Notes: generated from the sequence alone by a model not told the origin. DNA of 64,000 nucleotides from Microlunatus elymi (GCF_007362775.1 NZ_CP041692.1:3348001-3412000), one strand, 5' to 3'; counted from the first letter of the stretch, positions 38,287 to 47,710 are shown. Numbers and translations: made by a program.

Positions 38287-39288
38287 TCAGCCGGCTGTAC
38301 TCTCCCGGATGACCAACCTGAAGTCGATCGTCGCCAGGTCGTGATCAACTTCGGTGCCCGGTGCTTTCAGCAACCTGATCGCCTGCTGCGCGATCTGGCC
38401 CCGGTTGGTTGCGATCGTGCTCAGCGACGGAGTGGACACGGCGCCGTACGGGATGTCGTCGAAGCCGATCACGGCGACATCCTCCGGCACCCGGATTCCG
38501 TTCTGCAGCAGGGCTCTGATCGCTCCCAGGGCCAGCCAGTCGGTGGCGCAGAAGATCCCGTCGGGCAGCGGATTGCCGTCGGAGATGATCTTGGTCATCG
38601 CCGCCTCTCCGTCGGCCCCGCTGACTCCGCGGGCGGTGCGTAGCCAGCGCGGCTCGGCGCGCGGGCCGACGTCGGTCAGTGCCTGTCGGAAGCCGCGATA
38701 TCGCGGGTTGGACTGCCGTGGTCTGCCGACGCCGATCATGCCCAGCCGGGTCCGGCCGAGGTCGATCAGGTGCCGGGTGGCGAGCCGGGCCGCTGCCTGG
38801 TTGTCGATTCCGAGGTGCGGTGCCCCGGCCTGGTCGACATGCTCGCCCGGCAGCACCAGGGGTGTGGCGTCGGACCGGTTGGCGATCTCCTCTGCGCCGA
38901 TCGTCATCGGACTGAAGATCATCCCGTCAACGCGGCGGCTGAATTCGCCGCTGATCACCCGTCGTTCGGCCTCGAGGTCGCCACCGGTCTGCTCGATCAG
39001 CACCACCGCGCCGACCTCGTGGGCAGCATCGATCACGTGCCGGGCCAGCGCCGCGAAGTACGGACGATCGAGCTGCGGCACGATCAACGCGTACATCCCG
39101 GCCCTGCCCCGGGCCAGGTTTCGCGCGGACAGGTTGGGCCGATAGCCGAGCGCGTCGATCGCGGTCTGCACCCGGTCCAGGGTCTTGGCGGAGATGTGCG
39201 GGTAGCCGTTGATCACGTTGGACACGGTCTTCATCGACACCCCGGCCCGCTGGGCAACATCCTCCAGGCGCGGCTTCCGGGTGATCAT
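38287..39288 (-). CDS. LacI family transcriptional regulator
   Basis: 333 residues. The N-terminal helix-turn-helix is LEDVAQRAGVSMKTVSNVING, with the hinge helix GYRPNLSARNLARG. The periplasmic-binding-protein-like sensor domain follows (VGRPRQSNPRYRGFRQAL, GIFCATDWLALGAIRAL, VIGFDDIPYGAVSTPSLSTI). It probably senses a sugar. It lies 12 bases after a decayed sugar-binding-protein gene and near the sulfatase and GH140 genes, whose promoters hold candidate operators. Confidence 0.92.
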   Translation of the reverse strand: MITRKPRLEDVAQRAGVSMKTVSNVINGYPHISAKTLDRVQTAIDALGYRPNLSARNLARGRAGMYALIVPQLDRPYFAALARHVIDAAHEVGAVVLIEQTGGDLEAERRVISGEFSRRVDGMIFSPMTIGAEEIANRSDATPLVLPGEHVDQAGAPHLGIDNQAAARLATRHLIDLGRTRLGMIGVGRPRQSNPRYRGFRQALTDVGPRAEPRWLRTARGVSGADGEAAMTKIISDGNPLPDGIFCATDWLALGAIRALLQNGIRVPEDVAVIGFDDIPYGAVSTPSLSTIATNRGQIAQQAIRLLKAPGTEVDHDLATIDFRLVIRESTAG

Positions 39289-39300
39289 GATCAGCCGATC

Positions 39301-39820
39301 CTATCCGGCCAGTGCCTGCCGGGCCTCCTGGATGAATCGCCTCGCGCCGGCCGCCGGATCGATCTAGCCGAATCCGACATCCTCGTTCACCCGAGCCATC
39401 GACTCCTGCAGCTGCCCGTAGCCCTTCGGCCAAGCGGCGGGCGGCGGTCCGACCTTGTCCTTGATCTTGTCGATGTACGCGATCGCCTTGCCTTCGGGCG
39501 ATTCCGGGTCGCTGGCGAGTTGCTGACGCCCCTTGGCCGACGGTGGGACTCCCAGGCTCAGACCGAGGGTCTTGATCGCGGCCGGGTCTTGATCAAGTAG
39601 TCGATCAGCGTCTCAGCGCCGACCTGGTTCTTGGATTCTGCGGAGACCACCCAGAAGTCCAGCGCCTTCAGGAATTGCCGCCGTACCAGCCGACCCTGAG
39701 TTGGCCCTCGGTCGCCGAGCCGGCACCGCCCTTCGAAGTGCATCCGCTGGCGAGGCCGGCCAGCCCGGCGGCACCGGCTGCGGACAGTCCCAGCAGCGAT
39801 CTTCTGCACAATTTGATCAT
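39301..39820 (-). pseudogene. Decayed ABC-transporter sugar-binding lipoprotein
   Basis: Reading minus from the ATG at 39820 gives a clean lipoprotein signal (KLCRRSLLGLSAAGAAGL, lipobox LASGC with Cys27), then GQLRVGWYGGNS and a stop. A different frame continues ALDFWVVSAESKNQVGAETLIDYL. Another follows with ESPEGKAIAYIDKIKDKVG, WPKGYGQLQESMARVNEDVGFG, a TAG, and an in-frame IDPAAGARRFIQEARQALAG ending at 39301. Only about 170 codons of an expected 420 or so remain, with at least two frame changes and one stop. The central sugar-binding core is deleted. Confidence 0.8.
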
Positions 39821-39874
39821 GGAGTGCGTACGCGTCGGTTCTCCCTCGGTGATCGGCTCAACGTGAGTAGTGCG

Positions 39875-41362
39875 TCATTGCGCCCAACGCCAGTTGTGCG
39901 GGGCGGCCTTCGGGGCGTAGTTGCCGGTCGGCAGATCGTCGGCGATCCGAATCATCCAGCGGATGAGATCTGCCGACAGCTGGTCCCGGGTCGCGCGGTG
40001 CGCCGGATCGTCGAACAAGTTGATCAACTCGCCCGGGTCGCGGGCCAGATCGTACAGCTCTCCGCTGCCGTTCAGATCCATGATCAACTTGTGATCACCT
40101 CGTCGCAGCATCCGGCTCCCACCGCTCTGAGTGACGGAGTTGAGCTCGTCGAAAGTCCTCCCCTGGTAGGGAAAGTGCAGTTCCGGGTGGTCGTCGAGCG
40201 CGTACGGCACACCGCCGTAGCCGAGCTCGCCGATGACGCTGTCGAACTCGTCGGCCGGAGTCGGCTCACCGGACAGCAGCGGCAGCAGGCCGCGCCCTTG
40301 CACCCCGGGCGGGATCTCAGCCCCGATCAGCTCGCAGACGGTCGGCATCAGATCAACCATCGACACCAGCTCTTGCCGGGTCTGCCCAGGGAGGATGCCG
40401 GGGCCGCTGATCTGGAACGGGATTCGCATCAACGCATCCGACATCCCCGCTCCCTTGCGCTGCAATCCGTAGTCGGCGAAGTAGTCGCCGTGATCGCTGA
40501 CGAAGATCACCACGGTGTCGAGATGTCGATCTTCCAGATGATCGAGCAGCCGACCGATCTGATCGTCGATCAGCCGCAACATGCCCAGGTAGTTGGCACG
40601 ATAGCGGCGCCACTCGTCGTCGTACCCGGGTCGCTTGTGCTCCACCAGCTCACGGAGCCATCGATAGTTGCCGCCCTTGGCGTCGATGACCTCGGGGCCG
40701 GCAATCCGGGCCGGTACGTCCTGCTCCGGCACGAGAGAGAAGTAGGGCTCCGGCACCTGATAGGGATTGTGTGGCTCGGGGAAGGACACCCACCAGAAAG
40801 CAGGTTGATCGCGTCGCGAGTCGTCGACGGCGGCGATCGCATCGGTGGCGATCCGATACGGCAACTGGTCCTCGACCGCGAACGGCGTCGGCACGTCGGC
40901 CACACCGTGATCAAGGTCGGTCAGCCAGTTGTCGAAGCGCCGGTGATCGTCGGTGTGCTGCGGCCCGGATGTGTGCCAGTACGGTCCGGCATAGCTGTCG
41001 AAGTCGTCCGGGCCGGGATGCATGTGCGGCTTGCCAGCGAAGTGCAGCTGAAATCCCTGCGCACGCAGGACATCCAGCAGGTCCGCTTGATAGAAGGCGT
41101 GCTCGGCGTTGCTGTTCTGCCGGACCCGATGTGCCGTGGGAAAGCGACCGGTCAGCAGGCTGGTGCGAGCCGGTACGCAGGCCGGATAGCTCGTGTACGC
41201 ACGATCGAAAGCGGTCCCCTGCCGTGCCAGCGCGTCGAGCCGCGGCATCGTGTCGACCGAGCAGCCGGTGCGCCGGGTCAGCCCGACCCGGTGCTGGTCG
41301 GTCATGATCAACAGGATGTTCGGTCGCGTCGCGCGCTCGTTCGCAATGCCCTCGGCCGCCAT
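39875..41362 (-). CDS. Type I (formylglycine) sulfatase
   Basis: 495 residues. The modification motif is CVPARTSLLTG with Cys62, of the C-x-P-A-R type that is converted to formylglycine. Metal ligands are in ILLIMTDQHRVG and FVSDHGDYFADYG. No signal peptide, so it acts in the cytoplasm. A GAGGAG site precedes the ATG at 41362. Plant pectin lacks sulfate esters, so the substrate may be a sulfated algal or animal glycan, or another ester; it is unknown. Upstream lies a perfect 18-base palindrome. Confidence 0.9.
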   Translation of the reverse strand: MAAEGIANERATRPNILLIMTDQHRVGLTRRTGCSVDTMPRLDALARQGTAFDRAYTSYPACVPARTSLLTGRFPTAHRVRQNSNAEHAFYQADLLDVLRAQGFQLHFAGKPHMHPGPDDFDSYAGPYWHTSGPQHTDDHRRFDNWLTDLDHGVADVPTPFAVEDQLPYRIATDAIAAVDDSRRDQPAFWWVSFPEPHNPYQVPEPYFSLVPEQDVPARIAGPEVIDAKGGNYRWLRELVEHKRPGYDDEWRRYRANYLGMLRLIDDQIGRLLDHLEDRHLDTVVIFVSDHGDYFADYGLQRKGAGMSDALMRIPFQISGPGILPGQTRQELVSMVDLMPTVCELIGAEIPPGVQGRGLLPLLSGEPTPADEFDSVIGELGYGGVPYALDDHPELHFPYQGRTFDELNSVTQSGGSRMLRRGDHKLIMDLNGSGELYDLARDPGELINLFDDPAHRATRDQLSADLIRWMIRIADDLPTGNYAPKAAPHNWRWAQ

Positions 41363-41388
41363 AGCTCCTCAGATCGAAATCGTCGCCA

Positions 41389-41410
41389 ATCTACAGCGCT
41401 GTAGATCCTA
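41389..41410 (-). promoter_or_regulatory. Sulfatase promoter with perfect 18-bp palindrome
   Basis: ATCTACAGCGCTGTAGAT (41389-41406) is perfectly symmetric. On the minus strand the overlapping TAGGAT (41410-41405) is a good -10, so the palindrome would cover the transcription start. The AGCGCT centre is like operators of LacI-family sugar regulators. Confidence 0.6.
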
Positions 41411-41585
41411 GGGGTTCGAGACGCTGAACGTCCACACTCGGGTCCTCCCCGGTGTGACCGTTGGGGGATCTGCCGGCCGGATGGTCGAAATCGCGGCCGT
41501 CGACGGTGCATCTCGCCGGCAGATTCTGTACGGACCGGTAGGCCGCCGCTGATTGATCACGGTGATTGCTTCTCGACAAGGATCC

Positions 41586-41629
41586 TTGACAGGTTCGGGA
41601 CGACTACTACAAGATGTTTTTAAACGTTT
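41586..41629 (+). promoter_or_regulatory. GH140 operon promoter with AAACGTTT operator-like site
   Basis: TTGACA (41586-41591), a 16-base spacer and TACAAG (41608-41613) form a promoter. AAACGTTT (41622-41629) lies just downstream, where a LacI-family repressor could block it. The rest of the gap 41411-41734 shows no gene. Confidence 0.5.
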
Positions 41630-41734
41630 CATTCTCGATCTGACCGTTGCGTGATCTTGTTGGTCCGGTTCACCCGGAGGGTGATCACCGTTTCAGGTCG
41701 TGCCACTTCTCGCCACTGCAATGAAGGAGAAGAG

Positions 41735-43258
41735 ATGTCGGACGCCGGGACTCAAGCCCCGACCAACGTTGCCACCGGAGTCTCCCGCCGCAGAGTGCTC
41801 GCCGCAAGCGCCGCGGTAGGAGTCGCAGCCGGGACCTTGCACGCAACGAAAGCAGTTGCAGCCGCACCGGAGCGGAAGCCGGACCACGGCAGCGGCACCG
41901 CGCCGTGGAAGAACGGTCGGCTGATCGTCTCCGACAACGGCCGCTTTCTCCAGCACCAGAACGGCAAACCGTTCTTCTGGCTCGGTGACACCGCCTGGCT
42001 GCTGCACAAGCTCTCCAAGGACGACATCGGCAAGTACTTCGCCGATCGGCGGCGCAAGAGCTTCAACGTCGCGCAACTGCAGGTGGTCCCGGCCAGCCTC
42101 GATTACAAGAACCACGACGGCGAGACACCGTTCGTCCAACATCAGATCCGCCAGCCGAACCCGGCCTACTGGAGCTATGTCGACTACATCGTCGATCAGG
42201 CCGCTCAGCACGGCATCTACATGGCGATGGACACCGTCTGGGGTTCGATCGTCACCAGCGGTCAGCTGACAGGAGACGACGCAGCCTGGTACGGCGACTG
42301 GATCGGCAAACGTTACAAGGACAAGCCCAACATCGTCTGGCTGAACGGCGGCGACACCAAGGCCGATCAAGCACTGCCGGTGTGGCTGACCCTCGGCGCG
42401 GCGATCCGGAAGGCGGACCCCAATCACCTGATCACCTTCCACCCGTTCGGCCGCTACTCCTCGTCGACCTGGTTCCACGATGCGGACTGGCTGGACTTCA
42501 ACATGTTCCAGTCCGGCCACCGCACCTACCAGCAGTCCTTCGACGCCGCGACCCCCGAGGTCACCGGCGTCGAGCTACCCACCCTGTGGAAGGGCGAGGG
42601 CAACTGGAAGGACGTGATCGAGGACTACAAGCTCTACCCGCCGAAGCCCACTCTGGACGGAGAGCCCAGCTACGAAGGGATTCCGCAGGGTCTGCACGAT
42701 CCCACTCAGCCGCTGTGGAACGACGACGACGTCCGCCGCTACGCCTACTGGTCCGTCTTCGCCGGCGCCTGCGGACACACCTACGGCAACGGCGCGGTGA
42801 TGTCCATGCACCTGCCCTCCGACGGCCCGACCGGCGCCTACGGCGTGACCAAGTACTGGGACGAGGCCATCCACGATCCCGGCGCCGGGCAGGTCCAACA
42901 CCTGCAGCAGTTGATGCTGTCGCGGCCCTACTTCCAGCGGATCTACGACCCGACCGTCGTGATCGGCGACCCGGGCTTCCAGCATGATCATCTGATCACC
43001 ACCCGCGGCGACGACTTCCTGTTCGCCTACATCTACACCGGTCGCTCGTTCTCACTGCAGCTCGGCAAGCTGTCCGGAGACGTACTGAAAGCCTGGTGGT
43101 ATCGGCCGAAGGACGGCAGCTGCCGGCCGCTCGGACACCTCAAGAACTCCGGCGTACGAAGGTTCGATCCGCCCGGCCGGCCGGCCCCGGGCAACGACTG
43201 GGTGCTGGTGCTGGACGACGCGGCCCAGGAGTTCGCCCGGCCGGGTGAGGTTTCCTGA
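41735..43258 (+). CDS. GH140-like (DUF4038) secreted glycoside hydrolase, apiosidase-like
   Basis: 507 residues from the ATG at 41735 with an AAGGAGA site. The Tat signal is SRRRVLAASAAVGVAAG. The DUF4038 barrel is shown by NGKPFFWLGDTAWLLHKLSKDDIGKYFADRR, AQHGIYMAMDTVW, NIVWLNGGDTKAD and ITFHPFGRYSSSTWF. A C-terminal beta domain begins near residue 400 (RPYFQRIYDPTVV). GH140 enzymes release apiose from rhamnogalacturonan II; that specificity is inferred. First gene of a three-gene exported/cytoplasmic unit. Confidence 0.82.
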   Translation: MSDAGTQAPTNVATGVSRRRVLAASAAVGVAAGTLHATKAVAAAPERKPDHGSGTAPWKNGRLIVSDNGRFLQHQNGKPFFWLGDTAWLLHKLSKDDIGKYFADRRRKSFNVAQLQVVPASLDYKNHDGETPFVQHQIRQPNPAYWSYVDYIVDQAAQHGIYMAMDTVWGSIVTSGQLTGDDAAWYGDWIGKRYKDKPNIVWLNGGDTKADQALPVWLTLGAAIRKADPNHLITFHPFGRYSSSTWFHDADWLDFNMFQSGHRTYQQSFDAATPEVTGVELPTLWKGEGNWKDVIEDYKLYPPKPTLDGEPSYEGIPQGLHDPTQPLWNDDDVRRYAYWSVFAGACGHTYGNGAVMSMHLPSDGPTGAYGVTKYWDEAIHDPGAGQVQHLQQLMLSRPYFQRIYDPTVVIGDPGFQHDHLITTRGDDFLFAYIYTGRSFSLQLGKLSGDVLKAWWYRPKDGSCRPLGHLKNSGVRRFDPPGRPAPGNDWVLVLDDAAQEFARPGEVS

Positions 43259-43260
43259 TC

Positions 43261-44520
43261 ATGAAACGGGCCACTTCCGAGCGACCGCGTCTGCTCAGCA
43301 AGGTACGGCTGACCGTTGCCGCCGCTGCAGCCGGAACGCTCACCCTGCTTGCCGTCGGCTCTGCTGCCCTGCCCGGCACCGCGGCGTCGGCCGACGGCCG
43401 CCCCGGTGTGGCGCAGGGCCCGGCCGGTGGCTACGCCTGCCGGCAGTATCTGCCGCTGCCCGACAACTCCTATCTGCCGCCCGACATCACCAAGTGGCGA
43501 GTGCACGCGGGCACTCTGGCTCAAGCGCCGAACGGCGACCTGCTGTATGCCTTCTACGGCGGGAAAAGCGAGGGCTCGGCCGACCAGAATCTCTATCTGT
43601 CGCGGCTGCCCAAGGGCGAATCGACCTGGCAGAAGCCTCAACTCCTGTTCGACGAACCGGGCAAGGCGGACGGCAATCCGATCTTGTGGACCGATGGCAA
43701 GGTCGTCCACGCCTTCTTCGTGACGATCTTCGGGCACGGCTGGGAGCAGTCCAGCATCCGGCAGATCTCGTCGGTCGACAACGGGCGCAGCTGGTCGGCA
43801 CCGACCTACATCCACCAGGACTGGGGTCTGATGACCGGCACCCGTCCGTTCCGGATGAGCAACGGCGAGGTGCTGCTGCCGGTCTACGACGAGGCCGCCT
43901 CCACCTCCGGGTTCATGATCGCCGGCCCGGACCTCAAGACCTGGACGGCCTACCCCAGCAACCACGAGGACTGGTTGCACTCGCCGAACGGATCCATCCA
44001 GCCGACCGTGGTCGAGCTCGAACCGGGCCATCTGCTCGCCTACCTGCGAACCGGCGACGGCTCGGTCTACCGCACCCAGTCCACCGACTACGGCCGCACC
44101 TGGTCCACTCCCGAACGCAGCGAACTCGGCAATCCCAACTCCCGGGTCGCGCTGCTCAAGCTCGACAACGGTGATCTTGTCGTCGGCTACAACCCGTGGG
44201 TCGAACACCACTCTCCGCTGCGGATCTCCTTGTCCACGGACAAGACCAAGACCTGGACACCGCCCTGGAGCTACACCGTGGACGTGGAGAATGCGATGGG
44301 GCCGCAGTACACGTACCCCTATCTGATCCAGTCCGACGACGGGATGATCCACATGGCGTACTCGGCAAATCGCGACCGAATGGCGGAGATCACCTTCAAC
44401 GAGCAGTACCTCGAATCCGGCGTCAGCCTGCTGTCCAAGGACGGTTGGGGTGCGACCGAGTTCCGCAACGGCCGGGTCAGCTCGGTGGACAGGTGCAAGT
44501 TCCGAATGGGTCAGGGCTGA
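43261..44520 (+). CDS. Secreted BNR-repeat (sialidase-like) glycosidase
   Basis: 419 residues with a Sec signal (KVRLTVAAAAAGTLTLLAVGSAALPGTAASA). Asp-box motifs SVDNGRSWSAP and STDYGRTWSTP mark a six-bladed propeller of the BNR_2 group; a weaker one is STDKTKTWTPP. It is paralogous to the cytoplasmic protein at 50450-51571. True sialidase activity is doubtful. In a pectin setting it could target keto-deoxy acids such as Kdo or Dha, or rhamnose-linked residues (inference). It starts 2 bases after the GH140 gene. Confidence 0.8.
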   Translation: MKRATSERPRLLSKVRLTVAAAAAGTLTLLAVGSAALPGTAASADGRPGVAQGPAGGYACRQYLPLPDNSYLPPDITKWRVHAGTLAQAPNGDLLYAFYGGKSEGSADQNLYLSRLPKGESTWQKPQLLFDEPGKADGNPILWTDGKVVHAFFVTIFGHGWEQSSIRQISSVDNGRSWSAPTYIHQDWGLMTGTRPFRMSNGEVLLPVYDEAASTSGFMIAGPDLKTWTAYPSNHEDWLHSPNGSIQPTVVELEPGHLLAYLRTGDGSVYRTQSTDYGRTWSTPERSELGNPNSRVALLKLDNGDLVVGYNPWVEHHSPLRISLSTDKTKTWTPPWSYTVDVENAMGPQYTYPYLIQSDDGMIHMAYSANRDRMAEITFNEQYLESGVSLLSKDGWGATEFRNGRVSSVDRCKFRMGQG

Positions 44521-44524
44521 GGCG

Positions 44525-45733
44525 ATGGGCTCGGCTGTTGTCAAGATCACCGACTTCGGCGCGGTTGCCGACGGCCGTACGGACTGCACCGCTGCCATCG
44601 CCGCATCGATCGGCGACGTGGCACGGACGGGTGGTGGCCGGGTGGTCATTCCACCCGGCACCTACCACACCGGGCCGATCCACCTGCTCGACGACATCGA
44701 CCTGCATCTGACCGCCGGTGCGGTGCTGCAGTTCAGTCAGGATCCTGACGACTACCTGCCGATCGTCCGCACCCGCTACGAAGGAGTGGACTGCTACAAC
44801 TACTCCCCCTTCGTGTACGCAGCCGGCCGGGCCAACATATCCCTGACCGGCAAGGGAATTCTCGACGGCAGCGCCGATGACCATCACTGGTGGGACTGGA
44901 CCCGAGCCGGCGGCGACGCCGGCGATGGACCGGCCAAACGGGAGTTGCTCGACGCCGCCGCGGCCGGTGTCCCGGTGGCCGAACGCCGCTTCGGCAGCGG
45001 ATCGCGGCTGCGGCCCGGCTTCGTCCAGTTCGTCGACTGCCGTCAGGTGCTGGTCGAGGGTCTCACCATCCGCAACTCGCCGATGTGGGTGCTGCATCCG
45101 CTGCTCTGCGAGGACGTGATCATCCGGGACGTTACCGTCGACAGTCACGGTCCCAACAACGACGGCTGCAATCCCGAGTCCTGCCGCAACGTGTTGATCA
45201 CCGGCTGCACGTTCGACACCGGCGACGACTGCATCGCGATCAAGTCCGGGAAGGATCACGACGGGCGCCGGGTGAACGTGCCGTGCGAGAACGTCGTGAT
45301 CACCGACTGCCTGATGCGGGCCGGCCACGGCGGTATCACGCTCGGCAGCGAGACCAGCGGCGGCATCCGCAATGTGGTCGGCGAACGCTGCACGATGGAC
45401 AGCCCGGATCTCAAGCGGGCTTTGCGCATCAAGTCCAGTCCCCGCCGCGGAGGGGTGATCGAGAACGTACGATTCCGCGACATCACGATCGGTTCGGTCG
45501 CCGATGCGGTGATCGAGATTGCCCTCGATTACGAGAACGTCCGCAGCGGGCCGTATCCGCCGACGGTTCGTGACATCGAGTTCAGCAGGGTCACCGCCGC
45601 GACCGCCGCGCCTGCACTGAATCTGGTCGGTCTGCCCGAGGCTCCGATCACCGACGTCCGTTTGATCGACTGCAGCTTCGCGTCGATGCGTTCAGCCGAC
45701 CGGATCGAGCACGTGATCGGCCTCCAGCAGTAG
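44525..45733 (+). CDS. GH28 polygalacturonase (exo type likely)
   Basis: 402 residues, starting at the ATG at 44525. GH28 signature residues are all present: NNDG (211-214), GDD (233-235), GHG (267-269) and RIK (301-303). The right-handed beta-helix begins with ITDFGAVADGRTDCTAAI. No signal peptide, so it probably cleaves imported oligogalacturonides. Its last 42 bases overlap the convergent unknown gene. Confidence 0.92.
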   Translation: MGSAVVKITDFGAVADGRTDCTAAIAASIGDVARTGGGRVVIPPGTYHTGPIHLLDDIDLHLTAGAVLQFSQDPDDYLPIVRTRYEGVDCYNYSPFVYAAGRANISLTGKGILDGSADDHHWWDWTRAGGDAGDGPAKRELLDAAAAGVPVAERRFGSGSRLRPGFVQFVDCRQVLVEGLTIRNSPMWVLHPLLCEDVIIRDVTVDSHGPNNDGCNPESCRNVLITGCTFDTGDDCIAIKSGKDHDGRRVNVPCENVVITDCLMRAGHGGITLGSETSGGIRNVVGERCTMDSPDLKRALRIKSSPRRGGVIENVRFRDITIGSVADAVIEIALDYENVRSGPYPPTVRDIEFSRVTAATAAPALNLVGLPEAPITDVRLIDCSFASMRSADRIEHVIGLQQ

Positions 45734-47710
45734 CGCCTGCCACAGCGGGAGGGCGATCACCCAGGACGGGTTCCAGGTGTTGGCGGCGCCGCGCTGCTGC
45801 CAGTCGGTGACGAAGAACGCCTCGGTCTGCTCGCCCGCCACCTCGAAACCCCACTCACCCGGCCTCGTACAGATCCCTTGCCGCAACGCCACGTCGACCT
45901 CGATCGCCCAACGACAGAAGCGATCCTGGCCGGTCAACCGGCCCAGTCGCCACAGGGCATGGGTCGGGAAGTAGACATCCAGGTGATGATTCTGCACGCT
46001 CACCCCGGGCCAGCCCCGAGCCCGGAAACCGGCCCGCTCGAGGATCGAACCGGCCGGCTGCTCGGGCGACCAGTGATACACCCAGGTCAACAGCCAGTCG
46101 GCCACGCCGCATGCGCGCTCAAGATAGCGGGCGTCCGCGGTCAGCTCGTGCATCATGATCAAGAACCGCAGATAGCCGAGCCCGGATTCCTTGTCCTCAC
46201 AGGCCGCATCCAAGGTGGCGAACGCGTACGGTCGCTCGAAGCCGGGCCCCGGCAACCGATGATAGGCCTCAGCCAACTCGATCGCAGCATCCCGGAATCG
46301 CTGCTCTCCGCTGAGCCGGTGGGCCCACGCCACCGCGTGAGCTGCCGGTACTCCGGCAAACCCGCGGCGTTGCTGGATCGGCGTCCCGTCCGTCCGCCAG
46401 CCGATCGGCACGACGCCGTCCGCGGTCAGCGTCTTGAGCACGAAATCCGCACCGGACACCACCGCGGCGATCCAGTCCTGGTTGGGGATTTTGCCGGCGT
46501 CGCGGAACAACTCGGTGATTTCCGCCAGGTCCACCAGCGTCTCGCCGTGAGCTCGCGCCGAGATCATCGGCGCGCCGGCCAACCGGAATCCGCCCCAGCG
46601 CCGATCGTCGTGAACGTAGTGATTCAGCCGCATTCCGTCGACCGCGGTGGCCGAACCTCGCAGGTAGAACTCGACCACCTGCCGGCATCGCCGTAGCCGT
46701 TCGGGCTCGTCGTTGCGCAGCCCCAGCCGGGCGTCGCACCAGGCCAGCCGCAGACACTGCCCGGTCCAGCCGTACAGGAAGTCGTGGTCGGGTCGGCCGG
46801 GCTTGTTGCGGGGTTCGCCCCAGGCCGGAAACTTCAGATAACCCGCGACGTCGCCGTCGGCGAACCAGCGAGCATCCAGTGCGCTGGTCTTCAACTCGAT
46901 CGTCCGGCCGCGTGACAGCGTCGTCGCGGCGTCCGGAAGGCCCGGCGGAAAGAGGTCGTCCGCGAACGCGGTCAACCGCCGGAATCCCTGCCCTGGCGGG
47001 GTGATCCGCGTTCGCTCGATCAGGTAGCCCTGCCGAAGTTGATCACCGGGCTGAAGATCACGATAGCCGGCCTGATGCTCGGTGATCACCTGCTTGTGGA
47101 CGTAGTCCACGTCCGGCCGGCCGTCGAACATGATCGCTCCACCGGCAGCGATGATCACCGTCCGGTCCGGATCGCTCGCGGCGCCCAGAGAGCCCCCGTC
47201 CCAGCCGCCTACCAAGGCGTCCGAAGACACGTCCGCGGCCAGGATCACCGCCTCGCCGGCACGTTCCGCGCACACCGCGGGAATCGGCAGCCGGTGGGTC
47301 TGGGTGACGAAGCCGCCGCGGCCGACGTGCGGCACGGTCCGCTCGGGATCGACCGACGGATTGTCGTGGTGGATCACCTGCGGGATGGTGATCCGGGCGC
47401 CGGCCGGCGCGGGCAGCAGCAGGCCGAGCACCACATCGCGCAGCACGTCGTCACCGCCCTGGCGCCAGTCGAGCCTGATCGCCAACCGATCCCCGGTCGG
47501 TGTCAGCGTCGCCCGCAACACAAGATCATCAACCCGGCCGGTGATCAGCACGGCGTCGGCCCCGACGGTGGTCGAGACGTCCGTCAGACCGGAAGCCAGC
47601 GGCTTCCACGGCCTACCCACTGAGACCAGCAGCAGCGAGCCGAGCAACTCGGCAAGATCATCTTCCGCCGCGCCGCCGAGCAACAGCGCGACCCGACGAT
47701 CGATCAGCAC
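45692..47710 (-). CDS. Uncharacterised protein, probable alpha/alpha-barrel carbohydrate-active enzyme
   Basis: 672 residues from the GTG at 47710, which overlaps the end of the preceding gene by 7 bases. The first 250 residues are beta-rich. From about residue 300 it shows repeated helical hairpins with DHDFLYGWTGQCLRLAWCDARLGL, GFAGVPAAHAVAWAHRLSGEQRFRDAAIELAEAYHRL and HHLDVYFPTHALWRLGRLTGQDRF, the look of a six-hairpin glycosidase. I cannot name the family. As last gene of the ten-gene minus-strand unit it probably acts on pectin-derived oligosaccharides. Confidence 0.65.
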   Translation of the reverse strand: MLIDRRVALLLGGAAEDDLAELLGSLLLVSVGRPWKPLASGLTDVSTTVGADAVLITGRVDDLVLRATLTPTGDRLAIRLDWRQGGDDVLRDVVLGLLLPAPAGARITIPQVIHHDNPSVDPERTVPHVGRGGFVTQTHRLPIPAVCAERAGEAVILAADVSSDALVGGWDGGSLGAASDPDRTVIIAAGGAIMFDGRPDVDYVHKQVITEHQAGYRDLQPGDQLRQGYLIERTRITPPGQGFRRLTAFADDLFPPGLPDAATTLSRGRTIELKTSALDARWFADGDVAGYLKFPAWGEPRNKPGRPDHDFLYGWTGQCLRLAWCDARLGLRNDEPERLRRCRQVVEFYLRGSATAVDGMRLNHYVHDDRRWGGFRLAGAPMISARAHGETLVDLAEITELFRDAGKIPNQDWIAAVVSGADFVLKTLTADGVVPIGWRTDGTPIQQRRGFAGVPAAHAVAWAHRLSGEQRFRDAAIELAEAYHRLPGPGFERPYAFATLDAACEDKESGLGYLRFLIMMHELTADARYLERACGVADWLLTWVYHWSPEQPAGSILERAGFRARGWPGVSVQNHHLDVYFPTHALWRLGRLTGQDRFCRWAIEVDVALRQGICTRPGEWGFEVAGEQTEAFFVTDWQQRGAANTWNPSWVIALPLWQALLLEADHVLDPVG

